DNA from: Clostridia bacterium
GTDB lineage: Bacteria; Bacillota; Clostridia; Oscillospirales; Oscillospiraceae
Assembly: GCA_009929315.1 (NCBI GenBank)
Contig: SAAS01000003.1
Coordinates: forward strand, 124,001-188,000
DNA: 64,000 bases
Reading direction: 5' to 3'
Both the position numbers and the translations under genes were made by a program. Under the pieces are notes generated by a model. It had not been told where the DNA came from, made no database searches, and worked only from the letters and a program-made list of their open reading frames with translations. Positions 16,971-26,953 of this stretch are shown here, piece after piece (position 1 is the stretch's first letter; each line of letters opens with the position of its first letter).

Positions 16971-18113
16971 TCAGGCTCCTTTGTGTTTGATTAGAACTCT
17001 CATATATGGGACAACTGGCTTGTTGTTACTGTGATCGTAATAGCACAGATCTGGGTGCCCTTCGCTTATAGTTCCTGTTTGCCCAGATTTATAATATGCG
17101 TCTACAAATTCTTTTGACATTCCTTGCGTCTTAGTGTATCTGCTTAAACCAATAATTTCATATTGTTCGGGGCAGTATTTTTCAAGAAAGCTGATTGGAA
17201 CTCCCATAATGCCGTCGAAGTCAGAAGGAATGGCATCTGTGAATGGAACTTCAATCGCGTCGTAATTGTCGTATCTGTCGTAAGCTGTTTTGCCCTTAAT
17301 TTCCTTGTGCTTACTGAATCTGAGATTTTCCTCCATTGTCATAAGCGGCAGTGGCTGATGGCGACGCCCGTGGTCAATGTTAGTAAACCAGCAACAATTC
17401 CTAAACTTGACCAAACCAGTTTGAACATTATACACGCCCTCACAATAGGTGCCAGCGAAAGGTGTTGAGAAAAAGGCATTTCCTGATTGAAAACCATTGC
17501 CAAGCCACACTTTGTTTTCTTCAATCAGAGGGAATACTTCTTTGTAGGTAATGGCGTTCATATTTCCGATGATAAGGAACTGCTTTTGTGCCTCCAGTAT
17601 CCAAGCCAAAAATTCACGGAAGAGCGAAAACGGTGGGTTGGTGACGATTATATCAGCTTCTGCACGGAGCTTTTTCACCTCATCGCTCTTAAAATCGCCG
17701 TCACCTGTGAGGTAGTCCCACTTCAGATCTTCAATGTTGATTTCGCCGTCATGGTTTAGGTCTTCGCTTGTCAGAACAAAGAGCTTTCCGTTGATACGGG
17801 TTTTCTTATCATCGAACTTCGGGTCGTTTTTTTCAAAGAGCGATATTTGATAACCCTCTTTATAGGTCTTGCTTTCGGGGGCAAAGCTCGTGGAAATGAG
17901 TTTTTTCAAACCGTATTCGTTAAAATGCAGAGCAAAAAACTTTGTAAAATTGCTCCACTCGGGGTCGTCGCAGGGGCAGAGGATGGTCTTACCGCGAAAA
18001 ACATCGGGATTGTACTCCAAATATGCCTGTACCTCACGCTCGATGTCGCCCCACTGTGTATAGAATTCGTCGTTTTTCGCGTTTTTTGCCTGCGATAAAT
18101 GGATGTTTGCCAT
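16971..18113 (-). CDS. adenine-specific DNA methyltransferase, EcoRI methylase family
   Basis: A 380-residue methylase. It begins with [20 protein letters not shown], the FYT motif of the EcoRI-methylase family, and has the catalytic motif [13 protein letters not shown] (NPPF, for N6-adenine) at about residues 156-168. SAM-binding residues are expected in the N-terminal [13 protein letters not shown]. The ATG is preceded by AAGGAG. No EcoRI-type endonuclease is present; instead a DUF262-HNH protein follows two bases downstream. The gene pair is inserted between pfkA and an HD-domain gene, both housekeeping, which suggests horizontal gain. Confidence 0.9.
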   Translation of the reverse strand: MANIHLSQAKNAKNDEFYTQWGDIEREVQAYLEYNPDVFRGKTILCPCDDPEWSNFTKFFALHFNEYGLKKLISTSFAPESKTYKEGYQISLFEKNDPKFDDKKTRINGKLFVLTSEDLNHDGEINIEDLKWDYLTGDGDFKSDEVKKLRAEADIIVTNPPFSLFREFLAWILEAQKQFLIIGNMNAITYKEVFPLIEENKVWLGNGFQSGNAFFSTPFAGTYCEGVYNVQTGLVKFRNCCWFTNIDHGRRHQPLPLMTMEENLRFSKHKEIKGKTAYDRYDNYDAIEVPFTDAIPSDFDGIMGVPISFLEKYCPEQYEIIGLSRYTKTQGMSKEFVDAYYKSGQTGTISEGHPDLCYYDHSNNKPVVPYMRVLIKHKGA

Positions 18114-18143
18114 ACTTCACGCTCCTTCGACGGTCTTTTCTCG

Positions 18144-18172
18144 ATAGTATCACAATTGAGAAAATGTGGCAA
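18144..18172 (-). promoter_or_regulatory. promoter of the methylase/nuclease operon
   Basis: On the minus strand TTGCCA, a 17-base spacer and TACTAT lie about 30 bases before the methylase start. No controller-protein gene is nearby. Confidence 0.7.
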
Positions 18173-18294
18173 ATAATTTTTGGAAAAGTAGCCTTAAGCG
18201 CACGAAAGCAGCAACGCCGAGGCGGGATTGATTACGGCGACCACCTGTGTTATAATCGCAAAGTATATAAAAGCAGGGCAAGGGGGATTATTTT

Positions 18295-18879
18295 ATGGCG
18301 CAGCTTAGTATTAAAGAGGCGTGGGAACTTCTGAAGCAGTACAACAAGGAGACCTTTCACCTTAAGCACTCGCAGACCGTCGCGCTTTGCATGCGGTATT
18401 TTGCCGAAACCGAGGGTTATGCCGAGGAAGCGGATTTTTGGGAAACAGTCGGTCTGCTACACGACTTGGATTTTGAGCTTTATCCCGAGGAGCATTGCGT
18501 CAAGGTGCAGGAAATCATGCGCGAAAAGGGACTTGACGAGAGGCTGATTCACGCTGTGGCGAGCCACGGATATGGAATCTGTGTTGATATTATCCCCGAG
18601 CACCACATGGAAAAAATTCTCTTCGCCTCCGATGAACTGACGGGACTTATCGGCGCTGCCGCTCTTATGCGACCCTCCAAAAGCGTGCAGGATATGGAGC
18701 TCAGTTCCCTCAAAAAGAAGTTTAAGGACAGAAAATTCGCCGCGGGCTGTGACCGCGAAATTATAGAAAAGGGTGCCAAGCTTCTCGGCTGGGAGCTCGA
18801 AACTCTGCTCTCAAAAACCCTTGAGGCCATGCGTGCCGTCGAGGAAAAGGCAAACAACGAAAGCTACTACGAAAAATAG
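18295..18879 (+). CDS. HD domain-containing hydrolase
   Basis: A 194-residue soluble protein with the metal-binding HD phosphohydrolase pattern: His in LKHSQTVALCM, the HD pair in VGLLHDLDFELYPEEH (about 51-66) and a later ASHGYG and SDELTGLI. Clostridial proteins of this size are annotated as HDIG/HD hydrolases without known substrate. The ATG follows AAGGGGG. It lies 28 bases before a MATE transporter gene and may be cotranscribed with it. Confidence 0.85.
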   Translation: MAQLSIKEAWELLKQYNKETFHLKHSQTVALCMRYFAETEGYAEEADFWETVGLLHDLDFELYPEEHCVKVQEIMREKGLDERLIHAVASHGYGICVDIIPEHHMEKILFASDELTGLIGAAALMRPSKSVQDMELSSLKKKFKDRKFAAGCDREIIEKGAKLLGWELETLLSKTLEAMRAVEEKANNESYYEK

Positions 18880-18906
18880 AAGCGGCAGCTTCTCAAGGAG
18901 TTAAAA

Positions 18907-20259
18907 ATGCCGGACGGCAAGGACACAATTTTACAGGGAAAAATATTCGCGCCGCTTCTGAAATTTGCGATACCGCTCATGCTCGCTATTTTATTGCAGG
19001 CACTTTATGGCGCGGTGGATATGATTGTAGTCGGCAAATTCGGAGACACCTCGAGCGTTTCGGCGGTGTCGAACGGCAGCCAGATTATGATAACGATAAC
19101 GGAGATAGTTGTCGGCCTTTCGATGGGCGTAACAGTGCTCATCGGGCGCTTTGTCGGCTCAAAGGACGATGAGAGCGCGGCCGAAACCGTCGGGGGAATG
19201 ATAAAACTTTTTGTCGTCATCGGGCTTGTTATTTCGGTTTTTACGGCGATTTTCGCAGACACCATAGTCTTGTTGCTGAAGGTTCCCACAGAGGCAGTTG
19301 AAAAAACGGTTGCATACGTGCGAATTTGCGGCTTGGGCATGATCTTTATAACGGCGTTCAATGTAATAAGCGGATTATTCAGGGGTTTGGGCAACTCAAA
19401 ATCGCCGCTGCTATTTATAACCATTGCCTGCTCCGTCAATATACTCGGCGATCTGCTGCTTTGCGGTGTTTTTAAGATGGACACGACTGGCGCGGCCATA
19501 GCGACGGTTTTCGCACAGGCTGTCAGCGTTGCTTTTTCAATATATAAAATAAAGAGGAACGGACTTCCCTTTAAGGTTGAAAAAAGACACCTGAAAAATA
19601 CAAAACGGGCACAGAAAAGCATAATAAAAATCGGAACGCCTGTTGCAATGCAGGATTTTCTCACGAGCGTTTCGTTTCTTATAGTAATGGCGATTATAAA
19701 TAAAATCGGGCTGGTTGCCTCCGCCAGCGTGGGTATTTCGGAAAGACTCTTCATTTTTCTTGCGCTTGTTCCGATTTCGTTCATGTATGCGCTCTCAGCT
19801 TTTGTGGCGCAGAACGTAGGCGCAAAGCAGGAGGCTCGGGCAATCAAGGGCTTGCGCGCGGGGATGATTAGTTCCTTTGTTTTCGGAGCTTTCACGGCGG
19901 CCCTGAGCGTATTCGCGGGAGATCTGCTGGCGAGCTTTTTTGAGGACGACCCTGTTGTTATCGCCTCGGCGTGGAGTTATATGCGCGGCACCGCCGCGGA
20001 ATATATGGTTGTTCCATTTGTGTTTTGTTTTCTTGGTTACTTCAACGGCATAGGAAAGACAACCTTTGTCATGATCGAGGGAATGGTTGCATCCTTCGCG
20101 GTTCGGATCCCTCTGTGCTATTACTTAAGCCGCCTGCCAAATACCGACTTATTCACTATCGGTCTTGCCGTTCCGCTTTCCACAGTCGCGAGCATACTCA
20201 TGTGCGTTTCATATTACATTTTTGTCCGTAAAAAACGGCTTACCCTGCACGAGCTTTAG
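18907..20259 (+). CDS. MATE family efflux transporter
   Basis: A 450-residue membrane protein with the two-bundle, twelve-span layout of MATE pumps. It starts with PLLKFAIPLMLAILLQALYGAVDMIVVGKF-type sequence, the first span and loop of the family, and the second bundle begins near IKIGTPVAMQDFL. MATE proteins export drugs or metabolites by H+ or Na+ antiport; the substrate is not evident. AAGGAG precedes the ATG. Confidence 0.92.
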   Translation: MPDGKDTILQGKIFAPLLKFAIPLMLAILLQALYGAVDMIVVGKFGDTSSVSAVSNGSQIMITITEIVVGLSMGVTVLIGRFVGSKDDESAAETVGGMIKLFVVIGLVISVFTAIFADTIVLLLKVPTEAVEKTVAYVRICGLGMIFITAFNVISGLFRGLGNSKSPLLFITIACSVNILGDLLLCGVFKMDTTGAAIATVFAQAVSVAFSIYKIKRNGLPFKVEKRHLKNTKRAQKSIIKIGTPVAMQDFLTSVSFLIVMAIINKIGLVASASVGISERLFIFLALVPISFMYALSAFVAQNVGAKQEARAIKGLRAGMISSFVFGAFTAALSVFAGDLLASFFEDDPVVIASAWSYMRGTAAEYMVVPFVFCFLGYFNGIGKTTFVMIEGMVASFAVRIPLCYYLSRLPNTDLFTIGLAVPLSTVASILMCVSYYIFVRKKRLTLHEL

Positions 20260-20388
20260 GCGAGAAGATTTTAATATGAAGAATATTGAGAGTGTTTGGT
20301 GAATTGTCTTGTCATCAGCGCAGCTTATGAGTTTGGCGCCGAGTTGGATACGGCAGATGAAAATTTGGAAAGTAACTAACGCATAATG

Positions 20389-20417
20389 TTGACAAGAACC
20401 CTTGAAACTGATAATAT
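20389..20417 (+). promoter_or_regulatory. promoter of alaS
   Basis: TTGACA (20389-20394), 17-base spacer, TAATAT (20412-20417), about 60 bases before the start codon. There is no T-box here. Confidence 0.85.
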
Positions 20418-20477
20418 TTTTAGGCTATTTCACACCCGAATCGCTGGGGATGAGAGCAATATTTGGAGGAAAACAGC

Positions 20478-23120
20478 ATGGAAAAGTTTGGACTTAACGA
20501 TTTAAGAGAAAAATTCCTGTCATTTTTTGAAAGCAAGGGGCATTTGCGCCTTCCAAGCTTTTCTCTTATTCCGCAGAACGACGCGTCGCTTCTGCTTATA
20601 AATTCAGGCATGGCACCGATGAAGCCGTGGTTTACGGGCGACCAGGAGCCGCCGAGAAAACGCGTTTGCACCTGCCAGAAGTGCATACGCACGGGTGACA
20701 TCGAGAACATCGGGCACACGGCGCGACACGGCACTTATTTTGAAATGCTCGGAAATTTTTCCTTCGGCGACTATTTTAAGCACGAGGCGATTGCCTGGAG
20801 CTGGGAGTTTTTAACCTCCCCCAATTGGCTCGGAATTGACCCGAACAAGCTTTACCCCTCCGTTTATCTCGAGGATGATGAGGCCTTTGCGATTTGGCGC
20901 GACGAAATCGGAATACCCGAGGCTAAAATAACTAAGCTGGGCAAGGCGGATAATTTCTGGGAGCACGGCTCGGGTCCCTGCGGTCCCTGCTCGGAAATCT
21001 ACTACGACCGCGGTGAGGGTCACGGCTGCGGCAAGCCCGACTGCAAGGTGGGCTGCGACTGCGATCGCTTTATAGAGATTTGGAACAACGTGTTCAGCCA
21101 GTTCAATAACGACGGACAGGGTCATTATACAGAGCTTACGCAGAAAAATATCGACACAGGCATGGGGCTTGAGCGCCTTGCCGTTGTCTGTCAGGAAGTT
21201 GACTCACTTTTCGATGTCGACACCCTGATGAGCATAACCAACAAGGTCAGTCAAATCACGGGAGCTGTTTACGGCCAGTCGAAGAAAGTTGACACCTCGC
21301 TTCGTGTTATTACCGACCATATCCGCAGCGGAACCATGATGATTTGCGACGGCGTTCTGCCCTCAAACGAGGGGAGAGGCTATGTTCTGCGCAGACTATT
21401 ACGCCGCGCCGCGCGCCACGGCAAGCTGCTCGGCGTTAACGAGCCCTTCCTTTTCGAGGTTTGCTCCACGGTTATCGCTGAGAATAAAATCGCCTATCCA
21501 GAGCTTTTGCAGAAGCAGGATTATATAATCCGCGTCATCAAAATCGAAGAGGAAAACTTCGCCAAGACCATCGATGCCGGCATGAAAATCGTCTCCGATA
21601 TGCTTGATGAGCACAAAAAAAGCGGTAAAACATGCTTTGACGGAGCCGACGCATTTAAGCTTTACGACACTTACGGCTTTCCCGTTGACCTCACGGCGGA
21701 AATTGCTGGGGAACAGGGGCTGTCAGTTGACCGCAAAGTGTTTGACGAGTGCATGCAGGAACAGAGGGTCAGAGCACGCGAGGCGAGAGCCGCGCTCGGC
21801 GACCTTGCCTGGGCCGGAATTGATCTCGGACTTGACAGTACTCCCACACAGTTTGTCGGATACGACAGGCTTGAGGACGAGTGCAAGGTGCTTGCAATCG
21901 TCGTCGGCGGTGAGCTTGCGGCGAAGACTTTTGAGGGCGACGAGGCGATTATCGTGCTCGACAAAACTCCGATGTACGCCGAAATGGGCGGACAGACCGC
22001 CGACCACGGCTCAATCAAAACGCCTTTCGGCGATTTTGAGGTCACCGATGTTCAAAAGAACAAGGCGGGAAAATATCTGCACCACGGCGTTATGAGAGGC
22101 GGTCAGCTTGCGGTTTCCGAAACTGTCACCGCGACAGTTGATAATGAGCGCCGCCGCGCTATCCAGCGCGCTCACTCGGCGACACATCTGCTGCACAAGG
22201 CACTTAAAACAGTTTTGGGCGACCACGTTGAGCAGGCAGGCTCTTTGGTTGAGCCGGATAAGCTCCGCTTTGACTTTACCCATTTTTCCGCCATTGAGGA
22301 CGATGAAATTAAGTCAATAGAAAAATATGTGAATCGCGCCATTTTAGAGGGTTATACTGTTGACATTAAGGAGATGGCGATTGCCGAGGCTAAGAAGCTG
22401 GGCGCGATGGCTCTGTTTTCTGAAAAGTACGGCGATGTCGTCCGTGTCGTCAATATGGGCGGTTATTCCATTGAACTTTGCGGCGGCACCCATCTTGACA
22501 ACACGGCAAAAATCGGTCCCTTCCGCATAAAGAGCGAGTTTTCCGTGGCTTCGGGCGTAAGACGTATCGAGGCTGTTGTGGGCGAGCTTGTTATGGACGA
22601 AATGCGCTTCGGAAGCGAAGTGCTGCGCCGAATTTCCGAAACTTTAAAGACAAATCCGAGCGAGCTTGAGGATAAATTTGCCCAGCTCATGCAGGACTTC
22701 AAAAATTCCCGCAAGCTCATTGAAAAGATGCAGGCGCAGCAGCTTAAGGCCGAGGCCGACAGAGTTATGTTCGGCGCGAAGACCGTCAAGGGACTTAAAA
22801 TTTTAACCGGTATTTTCCCTGACCTTTCGGCGGACGAGCTTCGCATTATGGGCGATATGCTCCGCGACAAGGACGAGAATATTGTTGCGGTGCTCTCCTC
22901 TGTTGTCGGCGAAAAGATAAGCCTTCTTTCCGTCTGCGGCGACGCGGCAATCAAAAAAGGAATCCGCGCGGGCGACCTCATTAAGCACGTTACCGCCATT
23001 GCCGGCGGAAGCGGCGGCGGAAAACCCGAGCGCGCGATGGGCGGAGCGAAGGACGAGCTTATGCTGGATAACGCCTTAGCAACGATTGATAACTATGTAA
23101 GCGAAAAGGCTAAGGATTAA
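20478..23120 (+). CDS. alaS: alanyl-tRNA synthetase
   Basis: It charges tRNA-Ala. The 880 residues show the class II catalytic domain (LINSGMAPMKPWFTG, HGTYFEMLGNFSFGDYFK), the tRNA-recognition domain, the editing domain with AHSATHLLHKAL and CGGTH, and a C-terminal coiled coil and glycine-rich end (IAGGSGGGKP). The start at 20478 has GGAGGA eight bases upstream; a TTG at 20463 overlaps that site and is rejected. Confidence 0.97.
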   Translation: MEKFGLNDLREKFLSFFESKGHLRLPSFSLIPQNDASLLLINSGMAPMKPWFTGDQEPPRKRVCTCQKCIRTGDIENIGHTARHGTYFEMLGNFSFGDYFKHEAIAWSWEFLTSPNWLGIDPNKLYPSVYLEDDEAFAIWRDEIGIPEAKITKLGKADNFWEHGSGPCGPCSEIYYDRGEGHGCGKPDCKVGCDCDRFIEIWNNVFSQFNNDGQGHYTELTQKNIDTGMGLERLAVVCQEVDSLFDVDTLMSITNKVSQITGAVYGQSKKVDTSLRVITDHIRSGTMMICDGVLPSNEGRGYVLRRLLRRAARHGKLLGVNEPFLFEVCSTVIAENKIAYPELLQKQDYIIRVIKIEEENFAKTIDAGMKIVSDMLDEHKKSGKTCFDGADAFKLYDTYGFPVDLTAEIAGEQGLSVDRKVFDECMQEQRVRAREARAALGDLAWAGIDLGLDSTPTQFVGYDRLEDECKVLAIVVGGELAAKTFEGDEAIIVLDKTPMYAEMGGQTADHGSIKTPFGDFEVTDVQKNKAGKYLHHGVMRGGQLAVSETVTATVDNERRRAIQRAHSATHLLHKALKTVLGDHVEQAGSLVEPDKLRFDFTHFSAIEDDEIKSIEKYVNRAILEGYTVDIKEMAIAEAKKLGAMALFSEKYGDVVRVVNMGGYSIELCGGTHLDNTAKIGPFRIKSEFSVASGVRRIEAVVGELVMDEMRFGSEVLRRISETLKTNPSELEDKFAQLMQDFKNSRKLIEKMQAQQLKAEADRVMFGAKTVKGLKILTGIFPDLSADELRIMGDMLRDKDENIVAVLSSVVGEKISLLSVCGDAAIKKGIRAGDLIKHVTAIAGGSGGGKPERAMGGAKDELMLDNALATIDNYVSEKAKD

Positions 23121-23144
23121 ACCTTTTAAAAAAGGAGAATTACG

Positions 23145-23486
23145 ATGTCTGACTGCATTTTTTGTAAAATAATTGCGGGGGAGATACCTTCCAACAAGAT
23201 TTATGAAGACGAAAAGGTGATTGCCTTCCGCGACATCCATCCGCAGGCACCCGTGCATTTTCTCGTTGTTCCGAAGGAACACATCAAATCGGCAGCAGAG
23301 ATTACAGACAAAAATTCGGGGATTGTTGCACATTGCTTTGAGGTGATAGCAAAGCTTGCCGTTTCGGAAAAGCTCGACGACGGCTTCCGCGTTATCAATA
23401 ACTGCGGTGAAGCCGCGGGGCAGACGGTCCCGCACCTCCATTTTCATGTGCTTGCGGGCAAGCCTCTGGGCGAAACTCTGGTTTAA
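23145..23486 (+). CDS. HIT family nucleotide-binding protein (HinT)
   Basis: A 113-residue purine nucleoside phosphoramidase-type protein. It begins with CIFCKIIAGEIPSNKIYED and ends with the histidine triad HLHFHVLAG. AAAGGAG precedes the ATG. It lies directly after alaS, in a probable operon ending at the hairpin near 23542. Confidence 0.94.
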   Translation: MSDCIFCKIIAGEIPSNKIYEDEKVIAFRDIHPQAPVHFLVVPKEHIKSAAEITDKNSGIVAHCFEVIAKLAVSEKLDDGFRVINNCGEAAGQTVPHLHFHVLAGKPLGETLV

Positions 23487-23541
23487 GGCAAGCCGCCCTT
23501 AACGGGACGAAAATATTTTTGAAACATCATATTAACGCCTG

Positions 23542-23567
23542 ACGGCGGGCAGAAATGCCCGCCGTTA
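23542..23567 (+). terminator. hairpin after the HIT gene
   Basis: ACGGCGGGCA (23542-23551) pairs with TGCCCGCCGT (23556-23565) over a GAAA loop. The following run is only TATTATTA, so it is a weaker terminator. Confidence 0.6.
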
Positions 23568-23592
23568 TTATTAAGCGGAGAGGGGGGCAGCT

Positions 23593-25905
23593 ATGCGAAA
23601 ACTGGCAACGGCAGCGCTAGCCTTCTCCGCGTCCGTTTTTCTCGCTCATTATCTGGTGCCGCCCGAATACCTTTTGCTCTGCGCCGCCCTCTGCGCCCTG
23701 CTTTCTTTTTCCGCAATACTGCTCAAAAATGAGGCGCGAACGCGTGCGCTTCTGATTCTCCTTGCGGCGGCGGTTGGCTTTATGGCGAGCTTTGTTTCCT
23801 ATTATTTTAAGACCCTGCCCGCCCGCGACGTTTCGGATAAAGAGCTTGTCGTGACGGCAAGAGTGACGGACTACCCCGAGCTCTATGAGGACTATGCTAA
23901 AGTTTTGGTTAAGCTGACGGGCGATAACGCTCCGAAGCTTAACGCCGAACTTTGCTCCTTCGGAGGCGAGTTGGACGGGCTTAGACCGGGAGACCTCATA
24001 ACGGCGAATGTCAGGCTTAAAACCGCCGACGAGCGTTACGGAGAGGCTTTCAGTGCGAATAACGCTAATAACGTATATCTTTTGTGTTACCTTAACGGCG
24101 AGCTTGAGATAACGGGCAGGAGCCGCCTGTCGTTTTTCTATTTCCCCAAAGCGTTGGCAAAGGGACTGAAGGAAACAGCGGCAGCAGTTTTTCCTAAGGA
24201 TACCGAGCCGTTTATAGTCGCGCTGTTAACGGGGGACACCACCTTGCTGAGCAAAGACACCGCGCTATATACCGCAATGTCAAAAGCGGGAATATTACAT
24301 GTCGTGGCGGTTTCGGGCATGAATGTGGCGTTTTTGGTGGGCTTTGTAATGCTTGTTATAAGGCGGAAAAAACTCGCCTCCTTCATCGCGCTCCCGATCA
24401 TCTGGCTTTTCGTGCCCTTCGCCGGAGCAACGCCCTCTGTTACCCGAGCGGCTTTTATGCAAAGCACTGTGCTTGCAGCTCCCACATTCAAACGGGAAAA
24501 CGACGGCTTGACCTCACTGTCCGCGGTGCTCGCGGCGCTTCTTCTCGTAAATCCCGCCGCCTGCGCCTCCGTAAGCCTGCAGCTTTCCTTCGCTGCAATG
24601 CTCGGCATGATACTTGTCACACCGAAAATATATAAGCGCCTATATGAGAGGGTTAACAGTTTCCTTGCCGATAAACGCAAAGAGAGCACGCTGATAAAAC
24701 GGACGCTCAAGAAACTGTTTTTAGGCGTAAGCGCAGCCTTCGCGGCGACAATCGGTGCACTGGTTTTCACAACGCCTGTTTCCGTCATATATTTCGGCTA
24801 TGTTTCACTAATCGGCATACTTGTGAATGTGCTCATCTTCTGGGCAATATCGGTGTGCTTTATTCTGGGCTACATTTCCTGTGTGCTGGGGCTTATATGG
24901 CTTCCTCTCGGCAGCACGCTCGGAACTTTGACAAGCCTGCTGCTTAGGTATATTATTGCGGTGGTCAGACTTGCCGCCAATGTGCCTTACGCGGCGATTT
25001 ACACCAAGGATAACCTATTCGGGCTTTGGCTTATCCTTGTTTATGCGGTTTTCATTTTATGCTATTTTTTCCGCAGGAAGAAAGAAGGTTTTCGACCGAC
25101 TATACCGATTTGCCTTTCTGTAATTTCACTTTGCTGCGTAATCCTCGCAACAGGCTTTCGAGGAGAAAGTGAAAGGGGCAGCTTTACGGCGGTGGACGTC
25201 GGACAGGGTCAGAGCCTAATTCTCACATACGGTGAGGCGACAGCCGTTATAGACTGCGGAGGCAAGGGAAAAAATACAAACGCCGGAGATACAGTGGCAG
25301 GCGTTCTGCTGGGAAGCGGAAGGCAAACCGTGGATGTGTTGCTGCTGACGCATTTTGACGATGACCATGTAAACGGCGTAACAAGACTTATGAGCAGGGT
25401 CGAAGTGCAAAGACTCGTCATTCCGGACGGTTCGTTTGATAAGACCGAGCGGAACGAGATTGTGAGCCTTGCTGAAAAACTCGGTGTAGAGGTTTACATA
25501 ATACAAGAAGATGCGATAATTGATGCGGACGAACTGGAAATTAAAGCCTACACCACCTTCAGCCAGGAGGAGCCCTCGCTGATTTTTCTCGGGTGCCTAG
25601 GTGATTTTGAGGCTCTTGTCAGCGGTGACGCGGGAACTAAAGAGGAGCAGGAATTTATCGCCGCCCACGAGCTTCCTGACACAGAGCTTTTCGTGGCGGG
25701 GCATCACGGCTCGAAAAATTCAAGTTCGGCGGAGCTGTTGGAAGCGCTCAGCGCCGAATACGCGGTGGTTTCCTGCGGTTATAACAGCTACGGGCATCCT
25801 ACCGAGGAGGCGCTGGAGAGACTTGCGGCGGCGGGAATGGAAGTTTTCAGGACAGACGAGCTGGGCAATATTTGCTTCACCATAGGAAGCGAAGGAGGGG
25901 AGTAA
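23593..25905 (+). CDS. comEC: DNA internalization protein ComEC/Rec2
   Basis: This is the membrane channel for single-stranded DNA uptake in natural transformation. The 770 residues comprise an N-terminal membrane pair and OB-like region, the Competence domain with many spans (about 195-490, including AVSGMNVAFLVG), and a C-terminal metallo-beta-lactamase domain (TAVDVGQGQSLIL, LTHFDDDHVNG, GHHGSKNSS). The full length and complete domain set imply a functional gene. The ATG follows GGAGAGGGG. holA begins one base after its stop, a conserved pairing in Firmicutes. Other com genes are not in the window. Confidence 0.94.
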   Translation: MRKLATAALAFSASVFLAHYLVPPEYLLLCAALCALLSFSAILLKNEARTRALLILLAAAVGFMASFVSYYFKTLPARDVSDKELVVTARVTDYPELYEDYAKVLVKLTGDNAPKLNAELCSFGGELDGLRPGDLITANVRLKTADERYGEAFSANNANNVYLLCYLNGELEITGRSRLSFFYFPKALAKGLKETAAAVFPKDTEPFIVALLTGDTTLLSKDTALYTAMSKAGILHVVAVSGMNVAFLVGFVMLVIRRKKLASFIALPIIWLFVPFAGATPSVTRAAFMQSTVLAAPTFKRENDGLTSLSAVLAALLLVNPAACASVSLQLSFAAMLGMILVTPKIYKRLYERVNSFLADKRKESTLIKRTLKKLFLGVSAAFAATIGALVFTTPVSVIYFGYVSLIGILVNVLIFWAISVCFILGYISCVLGLIWLPLGSTLGTLTSLLLRYIIAVVRLAANVPYAAIYTKDNLFGLWLILVYAVFILCYFFRRKKEGFRPTIPICLSVISLCCVILATGFRGESERGSFTAVDVGQGQSLILTYGEATAVIDCGGKGKNTNAGDTVAGVLLGSGRQTVDVLLLTHFDDDHVNGVTRLMSRVEVQRLVIPDGSFDKTERNEIVSLAEKLGVEVYIIQEDAIIDADELEIKAYTTFSQEEPSLIFLGCLGDFEALVSGDAGTKEEQEFIAAHELPDTELFVAGHHGSKNSSSAELLEALSAEYAVVSCGYNSYGHPTEEALERLAAAGMEVFRTDELGNICFTIGSEGGE

Positions 25906-25906
25906 T

Positions 25907-26953
25907 TTGGCAAAATACGATAAAAACGAAAAAAAGACGGATTACGCCGCCCTTTTGCGCGAGCTGAAAGAGAAGGGTGCGCAAAGGCTTTACCTTCTTT
26001 GGGGTGCCGAGGACTATCTTCGCGACAGCTTTTTTGAGGAAATAAGAAAACAGTGCCTTGTGGGCGGAAATGCGGAGTTTAACCACCACAGGCTCGGCGG
26101 CTCGCCGCTGAATTTGCAGAAGCTCAGCGAAGCTGTTGACGCGATTCCGTTTTTGGGTGAAAAGACATTGGTCGAGGTGCATGATTTCGACATAAATTCC
26201 GTTAAAGATGAGGACACGGAACGGCTCAAAGGCATAGTTTCAGACATTCCGGAATACTCCACAGTCGTTTTTTCTTTGCCTACGGGCTATGAGCCGGACG
26301 GAAGACTGACGGCGATGAAAACTATCAAGAAGCTCGGCAGTGCGATTGAATTTACCGCACAAGCTCAGGGCCTGTTAATCGGCTGGATAACCCGCCGTTT
26401 CGCGGCACTGGGGAAAACTATCGGCAGAAGCGAGTGCGAGAAACTGATATTTATTTCGGGCGAACTTATGACAAGGCTGATTCCCGAAATTGAGAAAATA
26501 GCGGGCTTTTCAAAGTCCGAAGCGGTTACAGCCGAGGACATTGAGCGCACCGCACAGAGGATTCCGGAGGCAAGCGTCTTTGAAATGACGGACGCACTTG
26601 CCGAAAAAAACTTCGATAAGGCAGCGCTCTTAATGGCAGAGCTATTACTGTCGGGCGAGCATCCGATAAAAATATTGGCTATGATAGGCTTTCAGATTAG
26701 GAGGCTTTATACCGCGCGTGTCGCTCTGGACGAGGGCTTGGGGCAGAAGTTCGTTATGGAAAGCTGCGGCATATCATTTCCGTTTTTGGCGGACAAGCTC
26801 CTTAAATCGGCGTCGGGCTTTTCGACTAAACAGCTCAAAAAAGCGGTTGAACTATGTGCCGAGAGCGATTACCGTATGAAAAGCTCCTCCGAGGACGATG
26901 AGGATATCTTGAAGGAGCTTCTTCTTCGTATAGCTGTGGGGGAAAGGGAATGA
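25907..26953 (+). CDS. holA: DNA polymerase III subunit delta
   Basis: This is the clamp-loader delta subunit that opens the sliding clamp. The 348 residues show the family start (LYLLWGAEDYLRDSFFEEI) and the region FLGEKTLVEVHDFD, then an alpha-helical collar domain. The TTG start has GGAGGGG upstream and directly follows comEC. The stop overlaps the rnmV ATG. Confidence 0.93.
   Translation: MAKYDKNEKKTDYAALLRELKEKGAQRLYLLWGAEDYLRDSFFEEIRKQCLVGGNAEFNHHRLGGSPLNLQKLSEAVDAIPFLGEKTLVEVHDFDINSVKDEDTERLKGIVSDIPEYSTVVFSLPTGYEPDGRLTAMKTIKKLGSAIEFTAQAQGLLIGWITRRFAALGKTIGRSECEKLIFISGELMTRLIPEIEKIAGFSKSEAVTAEDIERTAQRIPEASVFEMTDALAEKNFDKAALLMAELLLSGEHPIKILAMIGFQIRRLYTARVALDEGLGQKFVMESCGISFPFLADKLLKSASGFSTKQLKKAVELCAESDYRMKSSSEDDEDILKELLLRIAVGERE

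Noticed and set aside
19005-19895. Long antisense frame inside the MATE gene
   Set aside because: It lacks a ribosome binding site and any family motif; it reflects codon bias of the real gene.
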